Positions 1 to 6,116 of a stretch of DNA of 20,110 nucleotides are shown piece after piece; position 1 is the stretch's first letter, and each line of letters begins with the position of its first letter. This stretch comes from Methylopumilus sp036745495 (GTDB taxonomy: Bacteria > Pseudomonadota > Gammaproteobacteria > Burkholderiales > Methylophilaceae). The DNA lies in the NCBI GenBank assembly GCA_036745495.1, contig DAIOGA010000014.1, positions 1-20,110 on the forward strand, read 5' to 3'. The translations under genes were made by a program, and so were the position numbers. Below the pieces are notes generated by a model. The model made no database searches and was not told the DNA's origin. It worked only from the letters and a program-made list of their open reading frames with translations.

Positions 1-53
1 CCACGACAACAGGAATCACAATCCTGGACTCTACCAACTGAGCTACAGCCACC
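1..53 (-). tRNA. tRNA-His (GTG), 3' part cut off by the window edge
   Basis: Read on the minus strand, the sequence begins with the eight-base acceptor arm typical of tRNA-His, including the extra G at position -1. It continues through a normal D-arm and an anticodon arm whose loop reads TTGTGAT, giving anticodon GTG. The variable loop and the start of the T-arm are visible; the rest lies left of base 1. It is the last of three tRNA genes in a row on this strand. Confidence 0.93.
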
Positions 54-68
54 AATGAACTATGAAAT

Positions 69-145
69 TGGCCTGCCCGACAGGAATTGAACCTGTAACC
101 CCCAACTTAGAAGGTTGGTGCTCTATCCAGTTGAGCTACGGGCAG
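69..145 (-). tRNA. tRNA-Arg (TCT), CCA encoded
   Basis: The 77-base cloverleaf on the minus strand has a perfect seven-pair acceptor stem (CTGCCCG with CGGGCAG), discriminator G and a genomically encoded CCA. The anticodon loop reads CTTCTAA, giving anticodon TCT, which reads AGA and AGG. It lies 63 bases downstream of tRNA-Pro and 15 bases upstream of tRNA-His, so the three are probably one transcript. Confidence 0.95.
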
Positions 146-208
146 CTTAACAACACAAAGCGTGTTACAGAAAATCCTTTTTTTCTATAGTAAGTAAGAT
201 GCTAAATC

Positions 209-285
209 TGGTCGGGGTGGAGAGATTCGAACTCCCGACATCCTGCTCCCAAAGCAGGCGCGCTACCAGGCTACGCTACACCCCG
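209..285 (-). tRNA. tRNA-Pro (TGG), CCA encoded
   Basis: The 77-base cloverleaf on the minus strand has acceptor stem CGGGGTG with CACCCCG, discriminator A and encoded CCA. The anticodon loop reads TTTGGGA, giving anticodon TGG. It is the first gene of the Pro-Arg-His tRNA run. A near-consensus promoter ends only eight bases before the mature 5' end. Confidence 0.96.
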
Positions 286-293
286 AGGGCGAG

Positions 294-322
294 AATATAG
301 CCTAATTAAGGGTTTAGGTCAA
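294..322 (-). promoter_or_regulatory. sigma-70 promoter of the tRNA operon
   Basis: On the minus strand TTGACC (317-322) is followed after 17 bases by TATATT (294-299). The bases between the -10 box and the tRNA (CTCGCCCT) are GC-rich, like the discriminators of stringently controlled stable-RNA promoters. The expected start point, around 287, would leave a leader of only about two bases. Confidence 0.75.
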
Positions 323-350
323 ATCAAAGGGGCCATCTTAGGCCCCATGA
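321..350 (-). terminator. hairpin terminator after the EF-hand gene
   Basis: GGGGCC (329-334) and GGCCCC (341-346) form a perfect six-pair stem with a six-base loop. On the minus strand it is followed by the moderately T-rich TTTGATTTGA. It lies between the EF-hand gene and the tRNA promoter, insulating the two. The T-tract is interrupted, so efficiency is uncertain. Confidence 0.6.
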
Positions 351-360
351 TTTCTTCTAT

Positions 361-657
361 TTACGCAGGTTTGGCGGCTTTTTTATGGCCTGATTTACCT
401 TTTTTGCCTTTGCACGCTTTGAGCTCTTCTTTAGAGACCGTGCCATCATGGTCTTTATCCATGAAATCAAATTCTTCATTACAAACTGTTTTTGCTTCGT
501 CACGATCGAGCGTCCCGTCATGATCAATATCCGCTTCATCAAATGATTTTTTAGTATGCATTTTACAATGGTCGCCCATACCGTCATGGGCTGCAAAAAT
601 AGGTGCATTTAAGCCAAAAATTAATGCCAATGAAACTAACCAAAAACTTTTCTTCAT
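361..657 (-). CDS. small exported protein with two EF-hand loops
   Basis: This 98-residue protein has an N-terminal signal peptide: a basic start, a hydrophobic stretch at about 5-21, and likely cleavage near Ala22/Ala23. It should therefore act in the periplasm. Two canonical 12-residue EF-hand loops follow, at 43-54 (DIDHDGTLDRDE) and 67-78 (DKDHDGTVSKEE). Both have the acidic ligands at positions 1, 3, 5 and 12 and the central glycine, so binding of Ca2+ or a lanthanide is expected. Only 12 residues separate the loops, closer than in calmodulin. There are three cysteines (31, 59, 82), a His/Cys cluster at 30-34, and a lysine-rich tail of about 16 residues. The start is supported by AAAGGAG nine bases upstream. 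The ligand and role are not known from sequence; calcium buffering or metal carriage in the periplasm is inference. Confidence 0.85.
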   Translation of the reverse strand: MKKSFWLVSLALIFGLNAPIFAAHDGMGDHCKMHTKKSFDEADIDHDGTLDRDEAKTVCNEEFDFMDKDHDGTVSKEELKACKGKKGKSGHKKAAKPA

Positions 658-690
658 CGCTTTAAACTCCTTTAAAAATAATTAAGATTA

Positions 691-719
691 ATCATACTCT
701 TCGACACCTCTTCTTACAA
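691..719 (-). promoter_or_regulatory. sigma-70 promoter of the EF-hand gene
   Basis: On the minus strand TTGTAA (714-719) and TATGAT (691-696) are separated by exactly 17 bases. This gives an expected start near 684 and a leader of about 27 bases carrying the AAAGGAG ribosome site (667-673). It lies in the divergent region shared with folD. Confidence 0.6.
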
Positions 720-758
720 AAGATTCAGGCTCTATGGGGCTTTGTTAAAAGTCCAATA

Positions 759-767
759 TGTTAAAAT
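759..767 (+). promoter_or_regulatory. probable extended -10 promoter of folD
   Basis: TGTTAAAAT matches the extended -10 pattern TGnTATAAT in five of six hexamer positions. It would start transcription near 774, about 20 bases before the folD ATG. No good -35 box is present at 16-18 bases, as is usual for extended -10 promoters. Confidence 0.4.
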
Positions 768-794
768 GATGTTTTTTTATTCATAGATCGATCC

Positions 795-1649
795 ATGTCA
801 GCCAAGATAATTGATGGAAAAGCGGTTGCTGAAAATCTTCTTGCAAATCTCAAACAAGAAATTGATATGAGATCAAAGGAAGGGGTTCGCAATCCGAGTT
901 TAGCAGTCATTCTTGTAGGTTCTGATCCTGCATCGTCGATCTATGTCAGAAATAAACGTTTAGCTTGTGAAAAAATTGGTGTGAAATCGATTGCTTATGA
1001 TCTACCAAATACTACATCTGAAAAAGAGCTGATCACACTTATTGAGACATTAAACAATGACGCTAATGTCGATGGCATCTTAGTGCAATCTCCTTTACCA
1101 AGCCACATTAATAATGATGTTATTTTTGAGACTATTTCACCTCATAAAGATGTCGATGGCTTTCACCCAAAGAATATTGGTCTATTAGCCGTAAGGCAGC
1201 CTCAATTAAGATCATGCACGCCTTATGGTGTGATGAAGCTCATTGAAGCCACTCAACTTCCCACGCGAGGACTTGATGCGGTCGTGGTTGGTGCATCTAA
1301 TCATGTCGGTCGCCCCATGGGCTTAGAGCTTCTCCTAGCAGGCTGTACTGTGACAATATGTCATCGCCATACTCAACATCTTCAACAAAAAATTGAATTA
1401 GCAGATATCGTTGTTGCAGCAGTGGGTATACCTGGCCTTATTAAAGGTAGCTGGATTAAACCAGGTGCTATTGTGATTGATATTGGTATTAGTAGGCTTG
1501 ATGATGGAAAGATAGTGGGAGATGTTGAATTTGATATTGCTAAATCAAGAGCCGGTTTTATTACGCCTGTTCCAGGGGGGGTCGGTCCTATGACGGTGGC
1601 CACATTAATGGAAAATACGCTTCTCGCACAAAAGCTATCCACCCCTTAA
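795..1649 (+). CDS. folD: bifunctional methylene-THF dehydrogenase / methenyl-THF cyclohydrolase
   Basis: FolD interconverts 5,10-methylene- and 5,10-methenyl-tetrahydrofolate with NADP, then methenyl- and 10-formyl-tetrahydrofolate, in the cytoplasm. It feeds purine and formyl-Met-tRNA synthesis, and one-carbon assimilation or oxidation if the host is a methylotroph. The 284-residue length is typical. Visible family motifs are YVRNKRLAC with the catalytic Lys54, VDGILVQSPLP, the PHKDVDGFHP segment, the Rossmann stretch VVVGASNHVGRPMG, and the C-terminal PGGVGPMTVATLMENT signature. It lies divergent from the EF-hand gene and 97 bases upstream of dksA. No clear terminator separates it from dksA, so some read-through is possible. 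Confidence 0.97.
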   Translation: MSAKIIDGKAVAENLLANLKQEIDMRSKEGVRNPSLAVILVGSDPASSIYVRNKRLACEKIGVKSIAYDLPNTTSEKELITLIETLNNDANVDGILVQSPLPSHINNDVIFETISPHKDVDGFHPKNIGLLAVRQPQLRSCTPYGVMKLIEATQLPTRGLDAVVVGASNHVGRPMGLELLLAGCTVTICHRHTQHLQQKIELADIVVAAVGIPGLIKGSWIKPGAIVIDIGISRLDDGKIVGDVEFDIAKSRAGFITPVPGGVGPMTVATLMENTLLAQKLSTP

Positions 1650-1677
1650 ATAGGCCTAAAAATACCTCAATTACATC

Positions 1678-1705
1678 TTGCTTTCATAGTCGATCAGTGT
1701 AAACT
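1678..1705 (+). promoter_or_regulatory. possible promoter of dksA
   Basis: TTGCTT (1678-1683) and TAAACT (1700-1705) are 16 bases apart, each matching consensus at four of six positions. They lie in the spacer between folD and dksA. This is a weak match from inspection only. Confidence 0.3.
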
Positions 1706-1746
1706 TTCGCGATTATTTTCATTTGTTTTTACTTTAGGATTAAAAA

Positions 1747-2463
1747 ATGGCAGTTAAAAAAGTAGCGAAAAAAGTTGTTGTTAAGAAAAAAGCTCCAATC
1801 AAAAAAGTGGTAGCTAAGAAAAAACCAGTAGCGAAAAAAGTGGTGGCAAAGAAAGTTGTTGCTAAGAAAAAAGCTCCGCTTAAAAAAGTTATTGCTAAGA
1901 AAAAGCCAGCAGCAAAAAAACCAGTAGCGAAAAAAGTGGTGGCTAAAAAAGTAGCTCCAAAAAAGGTAGCAGCTAAAAAAGTGGTTGCTAAGAAACCTGT
2001 CCCTGCAAAAATTGTTCCACTTAAATCTAAAGTTGCTAGCTCATCTCAAAAAGGTCTAAAACAATTTAGAGCTTATGAGGCTAAAAAAGGCGAAAGCTAT
2101 ATGAGCAAAAGCCAACTTAATCATTTCCGCACCATTCTTAACGAATGGAAAACAGAATTAAGTCAGGATATCGATCGCACCGTTCATACAATGCAAGATG
2201 AACTCACTTCATATGCAGATCCTAATGATCGCGCAAGCCAAGAATCTGATATGGCTCTAGAACTTAGAAACCGTGATCGCGAACGTAAACTCATCAAAAA
2301 AATAGATGAGACTTTAAGAAATATTGAAAGCCAAGATTATGGTTATTGCACTGGCTGTGGTGAAGAGATTGGTTTGAAACGTTTAGAAGCGCGTCCTACA
2401 GCAACGCTTTGTATTGATTGTAAAACGCTTGATGAAATCCGTGAAAAACAAATGGCGGGATAA
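1747..2463 (+). CDS. dksA: DksA with a long Lys/Ala-rich N-terminal extension
   Basis: DksA binds the RNA polymerase secondary channel and, with ppGpp, mediates the stringent response. Residues 110-238 align closely with the E. coli core. Visible are the coiled-coil tip DPNDRAS with the two key aspartates (about 158 and 161) and the next alanine (163), the RNRDRERKLIKKI helix, four zinc cysteines (201, 204, 222, 225), and the C-terminal end EIREKQMAG. The unusual part is residues 1-95. They are almost only Lys, Ala, Val and Pro in repeats such as VAKK and KKKAP, resembling bacterial histone-H1-like tails. The protein is 238 residues against about 150 in E. coli. The ATG at 1747 is preceded by an AGGA site and the tail is in frame without interruption, so the extension is genuinely encoded. 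DNA or RNA binding by the tail is inference. Confidence 0.93.
   Translation: MAVKKVAKKVVVKKKAPIKKVVAKKKPVAKKVVAKKVVAKKKAPLKKVIAKKKPAAKKPVAKKVVAKKVAPKKVAAKKVVAKKPVPAKIVPLKSKVASSSQKGLKQFRAYEAKKGESYMSKSQLNHFRTILNEWKTELSQDIDRTVHTMQDELTSYADPNDRASQESDMALELRNRDRERKLIKKIDETLRNIESQDYGYCTGCGEEIGLKRLEARPTATLCIDCKTLDEIREKQMAG
1750..2019 (+). repeat. degenerate tandem repeats coding the Lys-rich tail
   Basis: This A-rich stretch repeats short units coding V-A-K-K, K-K-K-A-P and V-V-A-K-K with varied codons. For example, blocks like GTAGCGAAAAAAGTGGTGGC recur near 1829 and 1924. Units differ at synonymous sites, so it is an old or repeatedly reshuffled low-complexity tract. It is a likely site of length variation between strains. 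Confidence 0.7.
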
Positions 2464-2477
2464 TCAATTTATTGAAA

Positions 2478-2508
2478 TAAAAAAACCCGGGATCTCCCGG
2501 GTTTTTTG
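2478..2508. terminator. bidirectional terminator between dksA and pnp
   Basis: CCCGGG (2486-2491) and CCCGGG (2496-2501) form a six-pair GC stem around an ATCT loop. It is flanked by A-runs on the left and T-runs on the right, so it gives a stem with a U-tail on either strand. It fits the convergent dksA and pnp genes. Confidence 0.88.
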
Positions 2509-2531
2509 TTGTCTTAAATTTCTTTAAAACA

Positions 2532-2586
2532 ATTAGTCTTCTTTTTTGCTTTCAGATTTTTCTTCAGCAGGAGGAGGTTCGATCAA
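2532..2586. repeat. 55-base copy of the pnp 3' end beside an assembly gap
   Basis: These 55 bases are identical to 2687-2741, the last codons and stop of pnp. The 100-N gap lies exactly between the two copies. The pattern suggests overlapping contig ends that were scaffolded without merging, so this copy is probably not a real second sequence. Confidence 0.85.
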
Positions 2587-2686
2587 NNNNNNNNNNNNNN
2601 NNNNNNNNNNNNNNNNNNNNNNNNNNNNNNNNNNNNNNNNNNNNNNNNNNNNNNNNNNNNNNNNNNNNNNNNNNNNNNNNNNNNNN
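2587..2686. other. assembly gap of exactly 100 N
   Basis: A run of exactly 100 undetermined bases is the customary placeholder for a gap of unknown size. Because both flanks are the same 55 bases, the true gap is probably zero and the two copies should be collapsed. Confidence 0.95.
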
Positions 2687-2687
2687 A

Positions 2688-4691
2688 TTAGTCTTCTTTT
2701 TTGCTTTCAGATTTTTCTTCAGCAGGAGGAGGTTCGATCAATGCTTTTGCACTTACACGAACACGGCCCTTGTCATCTACTTCAATGACTTGCACTTTAA
2801 CTTTCTGTCCTTCAGACAAGAAGTCAGTCACTGCATTGACACGTTGATGTGCAATTTGTGAAATATGAAGTAAACCATCTTTACCAGGAAGAAGAGATAC
2901 AATCGCGCCAAAGTCTAACATCTTAATTACGGTACCTTCGTAGATTTGACCTACTTCGATCTCGGCTGTGATTTCTAAAATACGACGTTTAGCTTCTTCA
3001 CCTTGCAAGCCATCGACACAAGCAATTTTGATTGTGCCATCATCTTCGATATCAATCGTCGCACCTGTTTCTTCAGTTAAGGCTTTAATCACTGATCCAC
3101 CTTTACCAATCACTTCACGAATTTTATCTGGATGAATTTTCACAGTAATAATTCTTGGTGCAAATGTAGATAGTTCTTGACGGCTACCTTTCATTTCTTT
3201 TTTCATGATCGCTAAAATATGTTCACGTCCTTCTTTAGCCTGGCTTAATGCCACTTGCATAATTTCAGTCGTAATACCTGTAATCTTAATGTCCATTTGA
3301 AGTGCTGTAATACCATCTTCAGTACCCGCTACTTTAAAGTCCATATCACCTAAGTGATCTTCGTCACCTAAGATATCTGTTAGCACAGCAACACGATTAC
3401 CTTCTTTAATGAGGCCCATCGCAATACCTGCGACATGGGCTTTAATCGGAACACCTGCATCCATTAAAGCTAGACAACCGCCACAAACTGATGCCATAGA
3501 GCTTGAACCATTGGATTCTGTAATTTCAGAAACAACACGCATCGTGTAGCTAAAATCTTCTTTAGAAGGTAATACCGCAATCAATGCACGCTTAGCGAGT
3601 CGGCCGTGGCCAATTTCACGACGCTTAGGTGTGCCCACACGTCCTGTTTCGCCGGTGGCATAAGGAGGCATGTTGTAATGAAGCATGAAGCGGTCTGAAT
3701 ACTCACCTTGAAGTGCATCGATGGACTGCTCATCGCGGCCTGTACCTAATGTAGCCACCACTAGCGCTTGCGTTTCACCGCGAGTGAATAATGCTGAACC
3801 ATGTGTTCTTGGAAGAACGCTTGATCTAATCGCAATCGGTCGGACTGTACGAGTATCTCGACCATCAATACGTGGCTCACCATCTAAAATTTGTGTACGT
3901 ACTGTTTTTGCTTCTAAATTAAAAAATTCATTTTTAATTTTGTTTGTTTCGATCGTGTCTGTATCTTCAGTAATCAATTCAGCNNNNNNNNNNNNNNNNN
4001 NNNNNNNNNNNNNNNNNNNNNNNNNNNNNNNNNNNNNNNNNNNNNNNNNNNNNNNNNNNNNNNNNNNNNNNNNNNNNNNNNNNCCTAACATCACGCTTTC
4101 AGGCAATTCTTTTGCTTCTGATTCCACCATCAATACTGCTGAATCTGTTGCCGCAACCACGAGATCAAGTTCACTTTCTTTTAATTGTGAAGCTGTCGGA
4201 TTAGTGATGTACTCTTCGTTAATGTAACCTACGCGTGCCGCGCCAATCGGTCCATAAAATGGAATACCGGAAATAGCTAACGCCGCTGAAGCGCCAATGA
4301 TTGCTGGAATATCAGAATCAATTTCGCTGTCAGATGAAACGACCATCGCCACGATTTGAATTTCGTTGTAAAAACTTTCTGGAAATAAAGGACGTAATGG
4401 ACGATCAATTAAACGTGAAGTAAGTGTCTCTTTTTCACTTGGACGTCCTTCCCTTTTAAAAAAACCGCCAGGAATTTTACCTGCCGCGTATGTTTTTTCT
4501 TGATAATCAACTGTAAGAGGGAAGAAATCTTGACCTTCTTTAACATCGTGTTTGCCCACGACCGTCACTAACACTGCTGTATCACCATAACTTACTAATA
4601 CTGCGCCATCTGCTTGTCTTGCTATTTCACCTGTTTCAAGTGTTAAGGTGTGCGCACCAAATTGAATACTTTTCTTAATTGCTTTAAACAT
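2688..4691 (-). CDS. pnp: polynucleotide phosphorylase, interrupted by an assembly gap
   Basis: PNPase degrades RNA 3' to 5' using phosphate and works in the degradosome in many bacteria. The N-terminal RNase PH domain (about 1-202) shows GQDFFPLTVDYQEK and REGRPSEKE. After the gap come the second RNase PH domain, with SNGSSSMASVCGG and the metal-binding DILGDEDHLGDMD stretch, then a KH domain with IGKGGSVIKAL and a C-terminal S1 domain. Between Met-Leu-Gly near residue 203 and the segment starting AELITEDT, 100 Ns replace sequence. By comparison with E. coli PNPase (711 residues) about 70-75 codons are missing there: the end of the first PH domain and most of the helical linker. The reading frame survives the N-run only because the placeholder length happens to fit. 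The order rpsO-pnp is the classical one. The ribosome site (AAGGG) is weak. Confidence 0.95.
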   Translation of the reverse strand: MFKAIKKSIQFGAHTLTLETGEIARQADGAVLVSYGDTAVLVTVVGKHDVKEGQDFFPLTVDYQEKTYAAGKIPGGFFKREGRPSEKETLTSRLIDRPLRPLFPESFYNEIQIVAMVVSSDSEIDSDIPAIIGASAALAISGIPFYGPIGAARVGYINEEYITNPTASQLKESELDLVVAATDSAVLMVESEAKELPESVMLXXXXXXXXXXXXXXXXXXXXXXXXXXXXXXXXXXAELITEDTDTIETNKIKNEFFNLEAKTVRTQILDGEPRIDGRDTRTVRPIAIRSSVLPRTHGSALFTRGETQALVVATLGTGRDEQSIDALQGEYSDRFMLHYNMPPYATGETGRVGTPKRREIGHGRLAKRALIAVLPSKEDFSYTMRVVSEITESNGSSSMASVCGGCLALMDAGVPIKAHVAGIAMGLIKEGNRVAVLTDILGDEDHLGDMDFKVAGTEDGITALQMDIKITGITTEIMQVALSQAKEGREHILAIMKKEMKGSRQELSTFAPRIITVKIHPDKIREVIGKGGSVIKALTEETGATIDIEDDGTIKIACVDGLQGEEAKRRILEITAEIEVGQIYEGTVIKMLDFGAIVSLLPGKDGLLHISQIAHQRVNAVTDFLSEGQKVKVQVIEVDDKGRVRVSAKALIEPPPAEEKSESKKED
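3984..4083. other. assembly gap of exactly 100 N inside pnp
   Basis: This is a placeholder gap within the pnp coding region. Its flanks share no obvious repeat, unlike the other gap. Protein comparison from memory suggests roughly 210-230 bases are missing, not 100. Confidence 0.95.
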
Positions 4692-4715
4692 AATTTACCC
4701 TTTTCTTTTTTCATC

Positions 4716-4737
4716 CGTTATTCACTTCTTAATAACG
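4716..4737 (-). promoter_or_regulatory. perfect inverted repeat in the pnp leader
   Basis: CGTTATT (4716-4722) and AATAACG (4731-4737) form a seven-pair hairpin with an eight-base loop, 25 bases before the pnp start. In E. coli the pnp leader folds into a hairpin cleaved by RNase III for autoregulation. The position fits a similar role, but that is analogy only. Confidence 0.4.
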
Positions 4738-4763
4738 AATACATTAACTAACATTTAACATCC

Positions 4764-4812
4764 AATAAAAAAGCCGACGCATCTTCCTTTAAAGAAGGAT
4801 TGCAATCGGCTT
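4764..4812 (-). terminator. rpsO terminator in the rpsO-pnp spacer
   Basis: On the minus strand AAGCCGA pairs with TCGGCTT (4806-4812 with 4771-4777) and is followed by TTTTATT. The 28 bases between them can extend the stem (GC/ATC with GAT/GC, then TTC with GAA) with small bulges, so it is a long hairpin. It lies 55 bases beyond the rpsO stop and upstream of pnp, like the t1 attenuator of the E. coli rpsO-pnp operon. Confidence 0.8.
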
Positions 4813-4867
4813 CAAAACTTACGAATCAATAAATCTCTTAAACTAATTAATTTAAATAGTTAAAAAA

Positions 4868-5137
4868 TTATTTACGTAAACCAAGACGCTCAATCAATGA
4901 TTGATAGCGACCTAAATTCTTACCTTTAAGGTAATCTAATAATTTTCTGCGTTGACTTACAAGTGCTAAAAGTCCACGACGTGAGTGGTGATCTTTTGCA
5001 TTGGTTTTGAAATGTTCTGTTAAATAACCAATACGACTTGTGATAAGTGCAACTTGCACTTCTGGGGATCCTGTATCGTTCTTTGCCTGTTGATATTCAC
5101 TTACAACTTTGGCTCTTTCTGCTGCTGTTGATGCCAT
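4868..5137 (-). CDS. rpsO: 30S ribosomal protein S15
   Basis: S15 binds the central domain of 16S rRNA early in 30S assembly and forms a bridge to the 50S subunit. The 89-residue length is exact for the family. The sequence carries the typical conserved stretches: TGSPEVQVALIT, LTEHFKTNAKDHHSRRGLL, and the LLDYLKGKNLGRYQSLIERLGLRK end (shortened here). The start is supported by GAGGAGAG a few bases upstream. It sits between truB and pnp, with its own promoter in the 67-base truB-rpsO spacer and a terminator downstream. Confidence 0.98.
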   Translation of the reverse strand: MASTAAERAKVVSEYQQAKNDTGSPEVQVALITSRIGYLTEHFKTNAKDHHSRRGLLALVSQRRKLLDYLKGKNLGRYQSLIERLGLRK

Positions 5138-5167
5138 TTAATCTTCTCTCCTCATTCAGAACCGCGT

Positions 5168-5196
5168 ATTTTAATTGTATTCTTTTGATTTAACAA
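5168..5196 (-). promoter_or_regulatory. sigma-70 promoter of rpsO
   Basis: On the minus strand TTGTTA (5191-5196) and TAAAAT (5168-5173) are 17 bases apart, immediately after the truB stop. The predicted start is near 5161, about 23 bases before the rpsO ATG. It would let rpsO be expressed independently of the rimP-truB operon. Confidence 0.65.
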
Positions 5197-5204
5197 TATG
5201 TTTT

Positions 5205-6107
5205 TTATAATATATTTGCGATTAAGCGCTTAGGAAAAAGGTGTCCCTGGAGGTCGGGCTGACCTACTCCTACAAATTGACCTGATGCACTATATAAGCG
5301 CACTTCTTTATCATTTTTACTAATAAAATCAATGCTTTGCCCTTTTTTAATCGCTTCTGTTTCGGCCACAGTTAATTCGACCGATAATAAACCTTCAAGT
5401 AAGGCATCGATGGGCATAAGTGCTTTTTCTCGAGACGCCATAGACATACCTTCAAGTGCTTCGATCGTTAACGCTTCTGATAATTGAAAATTACCCGTTT
5501 GGGTCCGTTCTAAACCCTTTAAATGGGCGCCACATCCTAATGTCTGCCCAATATCTTCTGCCAAAGTTCTAATGTAAGTACCTTTACTGCAAAGAACTTC
5601 AATTGTGAGGATGCTCTCCTCAATTTTTATAAGCTTGATGTCGTAAATTTTGATTTGTCGAGATTTGCGCTCAATTTCAATACCCTCTCTTGCATATTCA
5701 TAAAGAGGTTTTCCTTCAAATTTCAACGCAGAATACATAGGTGGTATCTGTGTAATATCACCTATAAATTTTTTTAATGTGTCTTTTAATTGGGCTTCAT
5801 TTAATACAACTTCTTTTTCTGAAACCACTTCTCCTTCTTGGTCTCCTGTCGTAGTGGTGATGCCTAATTGAATCGTTGCGATATAACTTTTATTAGCATC
5901 AAGAAGACGATGAGAGAATTTTGTAGCTTCACCTAAACAAATAGGCAGAAGTCCTGAAGCCATTGGATCAAGGGTACCGGTGTGTCCTGCTTTTTTTGCA
6001 TTAAACAACCATTGAATTTTTTTTAAGGCTTGATTTGAAGAAAATCCAAGCGGCTTATCGAGCAGAAAGACCCCATCAATCTCGCGCTTCATAGACTTCT
6101 TTTGCAT
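5205..6107 (-). CDS. truB: tRNA pseudouridine-55 synthase
   Basis: TruB converts U55 in the T-loop of nearly all tRNAs to pseudouridine. The protein has 300 residues. The signature GHTGTLDPMASGLLP contains the catalytic Asp47, preceded by the DKPLGFSSNQ motif and followed by KSYIATIQLG and the conserved CSKGTYIRTLAEDIG stretch. The C-terminal PUA-like part runs from about 225 and ends at the genuine stop. The ATG at 6107 has no clear ribosome site; Met6 (6092) is an alternative start, since DGVFLLDKP normally begins close to the N-terminus. It starts nine bases after the rbfA stop, so translational coupling is likely. Confidence 0.96.
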   Translation of the reverse strand: MQKKSMKREIDGVFLLDKPLGFSSNQALKKIQWLFNAKKAGHTGTLDPMASGLLPICLGEATKFSHRLLDANKSYIATIQLGITTTTGDQEGEVVSEKEVVLNEAQLKDTLKKFIGDITQIPPMYSALKFEGKPLYEYAREGIEIERKSRQIKIYDIKLIKIEESILTIEVLCSKGTYIRTLAEDIGQTLGCGAHLKGLERTQTGNFQLSEALTIEALEGMSMASREKALMPIDALLEGLLSVELTVAETEAIKKGQSIDFISKNDKEVRLYSASGQFVGVGQPDLQGHLFPKRLIANIL

Positions 6108-6116
6108 GGAAATAAA

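Noticed and set aside
357..608. Alternative minus-strand frame overlapping the EF-hand gene
   Set aside because: It is out of frame with the EF-hand protein, which has a signal peptide, two metal loops and a good ribosome site. The alternative has none of these.
1750..2019. The repetitive A-rich tract as a CRISPR array or recombination repeat
   Set aside because: The units are short, contiguous and in frame with dksA, and differ by synonymous changes. There are no spacers.
2546..2788. Plus-strand open frame running through the 100-N gap
   Set aside because: It is the antisense of the pnp end joined over undetermined bases and its duplicated flank. It has no family resemblance and no ribosome site.
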